A stretch of 24,656 nucleotides of DNA, taken from positions 1 through 24,656 of the IMG/VR virus record IMGVR_UViG_3300007539_000205. One strand, 5' to 3'. The stretch comes from a virus. Position numbers and translations under genes: made by a program. Numbering within the stretch: position 1 is the stretch's first letter; each line of letters begins with the position of its first letter. Below, piece by piece: positions 1 through 6,964 of this stretch. The notes below the pieces were generated by a model, which did not search any database, was not told the DNA's origin, and worked only from the letters and a program-made list of their open reading frames with translations.

Positions 1-3000
1 TGAAGTTCCAGAAGTTCCTGATGATCCAGATGTTCCTACAGAGCCTGAAGTTCCTGCCGTACCAGATGATCCTGAAGTTCCTGATGATCCTGAAGTTCCT
101 GAAGTTCCTGATGATCCTGATGATCCTGAAGTTCCAGATGTTCCTACAGAGCCTGAAGTTCCTGCCGTACCAGATGATCCTGAAGTTCCAGAAGTTCCAG
201 AAGATCCTGAAGATCCTGAAGTTCCAGAAGATCCTGAAGTTCCTGAAGTTCCAGAAGATCCTGAAGTTCCTGAAGTTCCGACAGAACCTGAAGTTCCTGC
301 TGTACCAGAAGTTCCTGAAGTTCCTGAAGTTCCTGAAGATCCTGAAGTTCCAGATGTGCCAGATGTTCCGCTTGAACCAGAAGAACCTTTCTCTCCAGTG
401 AGTCCTATTTCACCTTGCGGTCCTGTCGCCCCATTTAAATTAACGATCCATGGTGATAAATTAGATCCAGTTCCTGTATAAGAATTTACGGAGAATGATA
501 ATAAACCACTATTTTGATTGTATGAATTAACTGTTCCAATTATTTTTGTATTTACATCATACGCAAGTAATATTTCTTGTGAAAGTGTATAAGATAATCC
601 AGTTCCAATTGTGATATTAGTGGGTGAAGATGGGGGTAATGATATTGTATCATTTGATATAGTACTGTAAACATCACCACTAAAACCTGAACTTCCTGAT
701 GAACCTGAAGTTCCAGCACTACCAGCAGAACCCGCACTACCTGCTGATCCAGCACTACCGGCACTACCAGCAGATCCTGCACTACCTGCTGATCCAGCAC
801 TACCAGCAGATCCTGCACTACCAGAACTTCCGGATGTGCCTGAAGATCCTGCACTACCAGCAGATCCGGCACTCGCATCACGTCCAGAAGAACCTGATGA
901 TCCAGCACTACCTGCTGATCCGGCACTACCTGCACTACCTGCTGATCCGGCACTACCGGCAGACCCTGCACTACCTGCTGATCCTGCACTACCTGCACTA
1001 CCTGCACTACCTGCTGATCCGGCACTACCGGCAGACCCTGCACTACCGGCAGACCCTGCACTACCTGCTGATCCAGCACTACCGGCAGACCCTGCACTAC
1101 CTGCTGATCCTGCACTACCTGCACTACCACTGCTACCTGCTGATCCTGAAGATGAATCTCCGAATGTTAAGGCAACATATCCTGTTGTGGGTTTAGGAAA
1201 AGTAATTTGAACTGTATTATTATCGATATAAGAAACTTTATCAGTTAAAATTACATTAAAATCTAAATCTGTGATGGCAAAACTTAAAGGTCTAGTGCCT
1301 AGATAGTGATTAACTATCCAAGTTGTGGATGCTATATCTTGTCGATGAATAAATGCACCACCATCACGACCAGAAGATCCAGATGTTCCTGTAGAGCCAG
1401 AAGAACCTGCAGAACCAGAACTACCTGCACTACCTGCTGATCCTGAAGAACTGTCCCCAAAAGTTACAGTTGCATAACCAGTTTGATTAACCCCCACTGG
1501 CCATATGATCTCAATAGAATTTCTTGTTGTAAATCTTACAGTTTGCGGAAATATTTGTACATAATCAGAATCAGTGAATATAACATTTACAGGTCTACTG
1601 GTATTTAAATTATGATTTATGACCCAATATCTACTAGGAGTTGTTTGACTGTGTACGTATGTACCACCATCTACACCAGATGTACCACTACTACCTGCTG
1701 ATCCTGCACTACCAGCACTTCCCGCACTACCTGCTGATCCTGCACTACCTGCTGATCCTGCACTACCTGCTGATCCGGCACTGCCAGCACTTCCTGCACT
1801 ACCTGCTGATCCAGCACTACCAGCACTTCCTGCACTACCTGCTGATCCGGCACTACCAGCACTACCAGCAGACCCTGCTGATCCGGCACTACCTGCTGAT
1901 CCGGCACTACCAGAACTTCCAGATGAACCAGAAGATCCAGCACTTCCAGCACTGCCTGATGAACCTGCTGATCCAGCACTGCCTGATGAACCTGCTGATC
2001 CCGATGTGCCTGAAGAAATTCTTTCAATTATTATTTCATTGGAATTTCCAGGAGAAACTTTATTATAATAATAAATTATAGGATTCGATGAAAAAGGAAC
2101 TTGATATGCGATATAAGCACCAGGTGTTCCTGGAGTACCAATTCTTTCGATACCATATGTAACATCTATATCATCTTGTCCAATAGATCCTGGATTATGA
2201 ATACCCTCAAAATAATTAGATAAAGATAATTCATAATTTAAATTTGAAGGATCATCCAGTTCAAATTTATATTTAAAACCTTTATACAGTAATAATGAAT
2301 CTAAAGGAACTTCATCAAATGTGAAAACATTCTCACCACCTTCATCTAAATTAACTGTTACTTTATAGACATATGCGTATGGTGCTTCTCCTGAAGTTCC
2401 TGCCGAACCAGAAGTACCAGCACTAGCATCTCTTCCAGAAGTTCCATCTTTACCTGATGATCCAGAAGTTCCTGTAGAACCTGAAGTTCCTGTAGAACCT
2501 GAAGTTCCAGATGTGCCTGACGATCCTGAAGATCCTGCACTTGCATCTCGACCAGATGAACCAGAAGATCCTGCACTTCCTGAACTTCCAGAACTACCTG
2601 CACTGCCAGAACTACCTGCACTACCAGAACTACCTGCACTACCAGAACTACCTGCACTGCCACTGCTACCTGATGAACCTGAACTTCCCGAACTTCCAGA
2701 AGATCCAGAACTTCCGGAACTGCCTGCACTGCCACTGCTACCTGATGAACCTGATGACCCTGGAATACCCTGAGCGCCTCTTAGATTCACATACCAGAAC
2801 GAAAATGTATTTTCTAATATAAAATTGCTACCATCCTCAATCAGAAGATCATGAATACCTTCAGCCTCTTCAAAAAGAAATTTGTCACCATTTTCTAAAA
2901 CTAATTTATCAAAATTTCCTACATACATTCCACTAGAAAAATCATATTCTTTTTCTTCTATTATAAGTTTTTCTGATCCGTTTTCTAGTAGTAATTGTTC

Positions 3001-6000
3001 ATCATTTTCTAGTGATAGTGTTTTTATTAAATTTTCAGTCTCAAGTTTACTATTGTCTTGTTCATTTAACAAATATCCATCATTTTCTAAAGCTATTTGA
3101 TGAATTTCATCTCTTCTATCATTTAATTGAAGATGATACGATGACATCTCCGCTTCTTCAGGATCTATTACTAATACACCTGTTTTATCATTATAACTGA
3201 CAACTACACCTTGAAAATAAGTTCTATAATCATTTCCGTATGAAATTAATACTTCTTGTCGTGGAGCATATTGTCTATCAATATCTTCAAGTATAAAAGT
3301 TTTAAAGCCAACAACATCTACAACATTTGTTGTATAAGAAATTGTACTATATCGATCACCGTCAAATCCTGAGGATCCAGAAGATCCTGCACTTCCAGCA
3401 CTACCTGCTGATCCAGCACTTCCAGCACTACCTGCTGATCCAGCACTTCCAGAGGATCCAGAACTTCCAGAGGATCCTGATGTGCCAGCAGAACCTGAAC
3501 TACCAGAAGATCCAGCACTGCCAGCAGAACCTGAACTTCCAGAGGATCCTGATGTACCGGCGGAACCTGAACTTCCAGAGGATCCTGATGTACCGGCGGA
3601 ACCCGCACTTGCATCTCGACCAGATGATCCTGAAGTTCCTGAACTTCCTGAACTACCAGAAGTTCCTGAAGAACCAGCAGAACCCGAACTACCAGAAGAT
3701 CCTGCGGTACCTGCAGATCCAGAAGAACCAGCACTTGCATCTCGACCAGAAGATCCTGAAGTTCCTGCAGATCCTGCTGTTCCTGCAGTTCCAGATGTAC
3801 CAGAAGATCCTGATGATCCATCATCTCCTTTTTCACCTTTATCACCAGTTCTTGCAAAAGTTAATACACAAATATCTTCATCGTTAAAAGGAATTGTTGA
3901 AGATTCTTCTAATATTTGAATACTTAATTCATAGTAAGATTCTTGAGGATGTTCTATTAAATTTTGAGTTATTACAAATAATAAAAAATCTTCTTCTTGT
4001 CCTTTTTTAGAAATCTTTAAATGACCTTTTACGGTGCTAGTTGAATCATCTATTGTTCTAAGAAAATTTTGTAAATCTGTATAATTATTATCAAAAAATT
4101 TAATGTATATTTTATCTGATAAGTTTTGAGTTCCATTATTTAATCGAAATAAACCATAAGGAAATGATGTATTGAATGGACTTTGTACGTTCTCGTATTC
4201 AAATTCAAAGCCTGCGCCACCAAAATTTCCATCAACCCCAGAAGTACCAGCAGAACCAGATGTGCCAGAAGTACCAGATGAACCAGAACTGCCTGCAGAT
4301 CCAGCAGAACCGGCAGATCCAGAACTTCCAGAACTACCTGCAGAACCAGCAGATCCAGAACTTCCAGAACTACCTGCAGATCCAGCAGAACCAGCAGATC
4401 CAGAACTTCCAGAACTACCTGCAGATCCAGAACTTCCAGAACTACCTGCAGATCCAGAACTTCCAGAACTACCTGCAGATCCAGAACTTCCAGAACTACC
4501 TGCAGATCCAGCAGAACCAGCAGATCCAGAACTTCCAGAACTACCTGCAGATCCAGAACTTCCAGATGATCCAGCACTACCTGCACTTCCTGCACTTCCA
4601 GAACTACCTGCAGATCCAGAACTTCCAGATGATCCAGCACTACCAGAACTACCAGAAGTTCCAGCACTACCAGAACTACCAGAAGTTCCAGCACTACCAG
4701 ATGTTCCAGACGAACCTGCGCTACCAGAACTTGCATATGTTAATCCAGACGATCCAGAAGTTCCAGCACTTCCTGAACTACCAGATGAACCAGCACTACC
4801 TGCACTTCCTGCACTTCCAGCGCTACCGGATGATCCAGAAGTTCCCGATGATCCAGAAGTTCCCGATGATCCAGAAGTTCCAGCACTTCCTGAACTACCA
4901 GATGAACCAGAACTTGCATATGTTAGTCCAGACGATCCAGAAGTTCCAGCACTTCCTGAACTACCAGATGAACCAGAACTACCTGCAGAACCTGATGATC
5001 CGGCACTTCCAGATGATCCAGCACTACCTGCACTACCTGCACTACCTGCTGATCCGGCACTACCTGCACTACCTGCTGAGCCTGAAGATCCTGCACTACC
5101 TGCTGATCCGGCACTACCTGCACTACCTGCTGAACCTGAAGATCCTGCACTACCTGCTGATCCGGCACTACCTGCACTACCTGAACTTCCAGATGATCCT
5201 GCACTACCTGAACTTCCAGATGATCCTGCACTACCTGAACTTCCAGATGATCCAGCACTACCTGCACTACCTACAGATCCTGAAGTTCCTGATGTACCAG
5301 ATGATCCTGATGATCCTGATGATCCTGCACTTGCATCTCGACCAGATGAACCAGAAGATCCTGCTGTACCGGATGAACCAGAAGTACCAGATGTTCCTGC
5401 ATCACCCGTTCTAGCAAATGTAACCACACAGCTATCGCCATCATTAAATGGAATTTCATTAGAAGAAGTAACATAATTGATTGATACTATATCAAAATTA
5501 TTACCAGCACCACCATCGACAGAATCACTAATGGTAAATAGCATGTATGCAGAATTATCACCTTTTAGAGAAATTCTAACATGACCCTTAATCGTGCTTG
5601 TCGATCCAGCTATAGTGTGTAGAAATGATTCTATATCACTAGAATTATTATCCAAGTGATTTATAATCAATTCAGTTATAGATGCAGATGATGTGCTATT
5701 GAATCTAAAAATTCCAGTTGAAGGATCACCGATGATAGAATCATCATAATCATATTCAAAAGAAGCGCCTCCAAAATTTCCATCTACTCCTGAGGTTCCT
5801 GATGATCCTGAAGTTCCTGAAGTTCCTGCTGATCCTGAAGTTCCTGCTGATCCTGATGATCCTGAAGTTAATGGTCTTATCTGATCTAATATATTTGATC
5901 TAATAATAACTGAAGAATTGTTTTGACCATTTTCTAAATAAAAACCATCATCAGAATTTACGGATATGTGTTCTAAATTTGAGATTGTATTTCCAGAAAC

Positions 6001-6960
6001 CTGCGTTTCAGAAATCTCTATAGGTTTCGAGGCAGGAGAAAACTCTAAAGTATTATTGGACGTAACCCTTAAAACATCTCCTTCAGAGCCCAGAAAACTT
6101 TCATCGACTTCTTTTAACTCAAGAACTGAAAATATTCTGTCACCATTACTATCTCTAATAGTAAAATCATTACCAGAGGTGCTGTGAAAACCTAATACAG
6201 CATTTTGTGTACCTTCACCAATTTTTAAAGATTGAGTCTGTCCGATAATCAATGATTGATTGACGACTAAATTATTATCATCATTTATTGACAATAAATC
6301 AGGATCAAAAGATATAATTATGGAAGAATTATTCTGTGCAGCAAAAAGACCACTACCTGTTTTTATTGATTTAAATTTTAAGGTAGTTTTTGTTGGAGTA
6401 TATTCTACATTTGAATATAGTTGTACTGTGTTAGATGTGACTTCTAAGTTTTTACCTATTGATACAATATCACTACCGCCGCCTCCTCCATAAGTATCTC
6501 CCCAACCAGTCGATACTTTTTGCGCAGTAGATGCTGCTTGTGAACCAATATTTTTTACAACAGTTTTTAATTTTTCTAACTCTTGCTTTAATGGTTCTAC
6601 TTGTGCGTCATCGCCTTTTGGACCTACATCACCCTGAGGACCTTGTGGTCCAATTTCTCCCTGAGGTCCTTGTGGCCCTTGAAGTCCTTGTGGCCCTATT
6701 TTACCTGGATCACCTTTCTCACCTTTTTCTCCTCTTTCACCAGGAGAACCATCTAAACCTTTTTCACCCTTTTCACCTCTAGGACCTTGCTCACCTGCTA
6801 TTTCAAGAACTTTTATTTTCTCACCAGTTTCAGGATCAAAAATTTCTTTTATATCTTTTATTAGCTCTTGCTTAGCTCTTTTAAATTCTTTTTGAGTGTA
6901 TGCTAGAGATGCAGCTAAAACTTCATTTAGTTTTAATTGCTTATTATTATCATTTGACAT
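1..6960 (-). CDS. Giant mosaic collagen-like virion fibre protein (C-terminus beyond window)
   Basis: I read this frame triplet by triplet from the ATG at 6958-6960 to position 1 and found no stop, so at least 2,320 residues lie in the window and the end is off the left edge. About half (roughly 1,200 residues) is Gly-X-Y repeat in nine blocks separated by non-collagen domains. In order: a charged helical N-terminus (1-55), a canonical collagen block (56-118), a probable coiled coil (121-140), a beta-rich region (about 160-366), then alternating blocks and domains here called A1, A2, B, C, D1, D2 and E. Outside the first block, X and Y are almost only Ser, Ala and Thr, with hardly any Pro. 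The start lies four bases after the portal stop, with only a weak ribosome site, so the gene is probably cotranscribed with the portal gene. Role inferred: trimeric fibre or whisker involved in host contact. No signal peptide is seen. The multi-domain architecture matches collagen-like fibres of marine T4-like phages, but I cannot name an exact homologue. Confidence 0.9.
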   Translation of the reverse strand, partial: MSNDNNKQLKLNEVLAASLAYTQKEFKRAKQELIKDIKEIFDPETGEKIKVLEIAGEQGPRGEKGEKGLDGSPGERGEKGEKGDPGKIGPQGLQGPQGPQGEIGPQGPQGDVGPKGDDAQVEPLKQELEKLKTVVKNIGSQAASTAQKVSTGWGDTYGGGGGSDIVSIGKNLEVTSNTVQLYSNVEYTPTKTTLKFKSIKTGSGLFAAQNNSSIIISFDPDLLSINDDNNLVVNQSLIIGQTQSLKIGEGTQNAVLGFHSTSGNDFTIRDSNGDRIFSVLELKEVDESFLGSEGDVLRVTSNNTLEFSPASKPIEISETQVSGNTISNLEHISVNSDDGFYLENGQNNSSVIIRSNILDQIRPLTSGSSGSAGTSGSAGTSGTSGSSGTSGVDGNFGGASFEYDYDDSIIGDPSTGIFRFNSTSSASITELIINHLDNNSSDIESFLHTIAGSTSTIKGHVRISLKGDNSAYMLFTISDSVDGGAGNNFDIVSINYVTSSNEIPFNDGDSCVVTFARTGDAGTSGTSGSSGTAGSSGSSGRDASAGSSGSSGSSGTSGTSGSVGSAGSAGSSGSSGSAGSSGSSGSAGSSGSSGSAGSAGSAGSAGSSGSAGSAGSAGSAGSAGSSGSAGSAGSAGSAGSAGSAGSAGSSGSAGSSGSAGSSGSSGSSGSAGTSGSSGLTYASSGSSGSSGSAGTSGSSGTSGSSGTSGSSGSAGSAGSAGSAGSSGSSGSAGTSGSSGLTYASSGSAGSSGTSGSAGTSGSSGSAGTSGSSGSAGSSGSSGSAGSSGSAGSAGSAGSSGSSGSAGSSGSSGSAGSAGSAGSSGSSGSAGSSGSSGSAGSSGSSGSAGSSGSSGSAGSAGSAGSSGSSGSAGSAGSSGSSGSAGSAGSAGSSGSSGTSGTSGSAGTSGVDGNFGGAGFEFEYENVQSPFNTSFPYGLFRLNNGTQNLSDKIYIKFFDNNYTDLQNFLRTIDDSTSTVKGHLKISKKGQEEDFLLFVITQNLIEHPQESYYELSIQILEESSTIPFNDEDICVLTFARTGDKGEKGDDGSSGSSGTSGTAGTAGSAGTSGSSGRDASAGSSGSAGTAGSSGSSGSAGSSGTSGSSGSSGTSGSSGRDASAGSAGTSGSSGSSGSAGTSGSSGSSGSAGSAGSSGSSGSAGTSGSSGSSGSSGSAGSAGSAGSAGSAGSAGSAGSSGSSGFDGDRYSTISYTTNVVDVVGFKTFILEDIDRQYAPRQEVLISYGNDYRTYFQGVVVSYNDKTGVLVIDPEEAEMSSYHLQLNDRRDEIHQIALENDGYLLNEQDNSKLETENLIKTLSLENDEQLLLENGSEKLIIEEKEYDFSSGMYVGNFDKLVLENGDKFLFEEAEGIHDLLIEDGSNFILENTFSFWYVNLRGAQGIPGSSGSSGSSGSAGSSGSSGSSGSSGSSGSSGSSGSAGSSGSAGSSGSAGSSGSAGSSGSSGSAGSSGSSGRDASAGSSGSSGTSGTSGSTGTSGSTGTSGSSGKDGTSGRDASAGTSGSAGTSGEAPYAYVYKVTVNLDEGGENVFTFDEVPLDSLLLYKGFKYKFELDDPSNLNYELSLSNYFEGIHNPGSIGQDDIDVTYGIERIGTPGTPGAYIAYQVPFSSNPIIYYYNKVSPGNSNEIIIERISSGTSGSAGSSGSAGSAGSSGSAGSAGSSGSSGSSGSAGSAGSAGSAGSAGSAGSAGSAGSAGSAGSAGSAGSAGSAGSAGSAGSAGSAGSAGSAGSAGSAGSAGSAGSSGTSGVDGGTYVHSQTTPSRYWVINHNLNTSRPVNVIFTDSDYVQIFPQTVRFTTRNSIEIIWPVGVNQTGYATVTFGDSSSGSAGSAGSSGSAGSSGSTGTSGSSGRDGGAFIHRQDIASTTWIVNHYLGTRPLSFAITDLDFNVILTDKVSYIDNNTVQITFPKPTTGYVALTFGDSSSGSAGSSGSAGSAGSAGSAGSAGSAGSAGSAGSAGSAGSAGSAGSAGSAGSAGSAGSAGSAGSAGSAGSAGSAGSAGSAGSAGSSGSSGRDASAGSAGSAGSSGTSGSSGSAGSAGSAGSAGSAGSAGSAGSAGSAGSAGSAGSAGTSGSSGSSGFSGDVYSTISNDTISLPPSSPTNITIGTGLSYTLSQEILLAYDVNTKIIGTVNSYNQNSGLLSFSVNSYTGTGSNLSPWIVNLNGATGPQGEIGLTGEKGSSGSSGTSGTSGTSGSSGTSGTSGTSGTAGTSGSVGTSGTSGSSGTSGTSGSSGTSGSSGSSGTSGTSGSSGTAGTSGSVGTSGTSGSSGSSGTSGTSGSSGTSGSSGTAGTSGSVGTSGSSGTSGTS
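433..675 (-). other. Fibre domain E (residues 2096-2176)
   Basis: An 81-residue domain with TNITIGTGLSYTL, then a VNSYNQNSG-x-L strand pair, ending in W-I-V-N-L-N-GATG, which leads straight into a more classical collagen start (GPQGEIGLTGEKG) and then back to GSS/GTS repeats. This module (set of beta strands, 'G-x-V-x-SYN-x-x-(S/T)G-x-L', W-x-x-N-L, collagen) recurs in phage collagen fibres. Confidence 0.6.
1147..1368 (-). repeat. Fibre domain D, copy 2 (residues 1865-1938)
   Basis: The second paralogue of domain D, about 74 residues, with DGGAFIHRQ, WIVNHYLGTRP, TDLD and TGYVALTFGDSSSG in the same order as copy 1. Conservation is strongest at the ends and around the NH-x-L core, and the collagen linker between copies is only about 25 residues, which points to duplication of a domain plus linker unit. 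Confidence 0.75.
1444..1674 (-). repeat. Fibre domain D, copy 1 (residues 1763-1839)
   Basis: A domain of about 77 residues beginning DGGTYVHSQ and ending TGYATVTFGDSSS. Its W-(V/I)-(I/V)-NH-x-L core followed by a TD-x-D motif is shared with the copy at 1147-1368. The W-x-I-x-HNL pattern is widespread in phage tail-fibre modules. A short collagen segment separates the two copies. Confidence 0.75.
2011..2388 (-). other. Fibre domain C (residues 1525-1650)
   Basis: A non-collagen domain of about 125 residues with alternating hydrophobic pattern and tyrosine-rich ends (KYKFELDDPS in the middle, IIYYYNKVSPGN near the end). The layout recalls a common marine-phage fibre module ending in a YYYC-x-x-H-x-GMGG type motif. 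The Cys/His residues expected for that motif are absent here, so the resemblance is tentative. Confidence 0.5.
2779..3366 (-). other. Fibre domain B with Leu/Glu-Asn-Gly repeats (residues 1199-1394)
   Basis: A non-collagen region of about 195 residues. Its second half is a chain of short related strands of the form L-x-LEN-(D/G), for example LLLENG, LVLENG, LSLEND, IALENDG and LLIEDG, at spacings of roughly 12 to 20 residues. This is consistent with a repeated beta-strand/turn stack. Similar LLLEDG/LENG repeats occur in virion proteins of marine T4-like phages in my experience; function unknown. Confidence 0.65.
3841..4239 (-). repeat. Fibre domain A, copy 2 (residues 908-1040)
   Basis: The second paralogue of domain A, about 133 residues, with the same entry (VDGNFGGAGFEF) and exit (CVLTFARTGD) motifs as the copy at 5401-5790. 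Much of the interior has diverged while the motif spacing is kept, so the duplication is old compared with the near-identical DNA repeats that lie between the two copies. Confidence 0.8.
4394..4501. repeat. Perfect 27-bp tandem array, four copies
   Basis: Four consecutive identical 27-bp units begin at 4394, 4421, 4448 and 4475. Each encodes nine residues (three Gly-X-Y triplets) on the minus strand, so gain or loss of a unit keeps the frame. Variants of the same unit with a nine-base insertion flank the array at about 4318-4393 and 4502-4530. Identity at DNA level indicates recent expansion by slippage or recombination. Confidence 0.9.
5045..5182. repeat. 54-bp tandem array, about 2.5 copies
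   Basis: Units of 54 bp (18 codons, six Gly-X-Y triplets) begin at 5045, 5099 and 5153, the last incomplete. The first two copies differ at one base that I could see (g versus a near 5080/5134). The unit length is again a multiple of nine bases, which preserves both the reading frame and the collagen register. Confidence 0.85.
5180..5260. repeat. 27-bp tandem array, three copies
   Basis: Three units of 27 bp begin at 5180, 5207 and 5234. The third differs by one base (cct to cca). They encode Gly-Ser/Ala triplets on the minus strand. The sequence differs from the 27-bp array at 4394-4501, so this is an independent expansion. Confidence 0.85.
5401..5790 (-). repeat. Fibre domain A, copy 1 (residues 391-520)
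   Basis: A non-collagen domain of about 130 residues, bounded by GVDGNFGGA at its start and TFARTGD at its end. It is clearly paralogous to the copy at 3841-4239: both share DGNFGGA, a KGH-x-x-IS-x-KG core preceded by STST, and the IPFND-x-D-x-CV-x-TFARTGD end. The pattern is beta-rich. Function unknown; probably a globular knob between collagen stalks. Confidence 0.8.
6607..6795 (-). repeat. Canonical collagen block (residues 56-118)
   Basis: This is the only stretch of the fibre with ordinary collagen chemistry: Gly-X-Y triplets with Pro, Glu-Lys and Gln (GEKGEKG, GERGEKG, GPQGPQG types). It is flanked by a charged helical N-terminus and by a short heptad-like segment (residues 121-140, LKQELEKLK), which could set the trimer register. 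The contrast with the later Ser/Ala/Thr blocks suggests a separate origin. Confidence 0.85.
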
Positions 6961-6964
6961 TTAA

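Larger units (their letters stand above)
4240..5397 (-). repeat. Longest collagen-like block (about 386 residues)
   Basis: An almost uninterrupted Gly-X-Y run joining domain A1 to A2, built from GSS, GSA, GTS and GTA triplets without proline. Exceptions are one GRDASA stretch near 5325-5342, where Ala replaces a Gly without loss of register, and two GLTYASS stretches near 4731-4743 and 4916-4926, where seven residues separate glycines and the register shifts by one. The DNA contains several perfect or near-perfect tandem arrays, listed separately. Confidence 0.85.

Noticed and set aside
552-1130. Minus-strand frames of VVQVVQDQQ type (also 1671-2027, 2358-2735, 3318-3857, 4140-4736, 4923-5267)
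   Set aside because: Frame-shifted readings of the same repeats. The in-frame Gly-X-Y reading from 6960 is uninterrupted and flanked by sensible globular domains, so these are shadows.
1641-2081. Plus-strand frames rich in HYLLI/FQNYLQ repeats (also 21-401, 699-1196, 2511-2822, 3327-3887, 4176-5414)
   Set aside because: Low-complexity antisense readings of the repeat DNA in a third frame. No independent evidence of coding.
4240-5397. Possible CRISPR array because of regular short repeats
   Set aside because: Units are contiguous tandem repeats of 27 or 54 bp without unique spacers, and they encode Gly-X-Y in one frame.
4172-5476. Long plus-strand open frame encoding Pro-Glu/Ala/Asp repeats (PELPADP type), with similar ones at 836-1210, 2513-2773 and 3482-3919
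   Set aside because: They are antisense shadows of the collagen gene: Gly codons GGA/GGT read as TCC/ACC or CCT/CCA on the other strand, so stops are avoided automatically. No ribosome site or recognised domain supports them, and all lie inside the continuous fibre frame.
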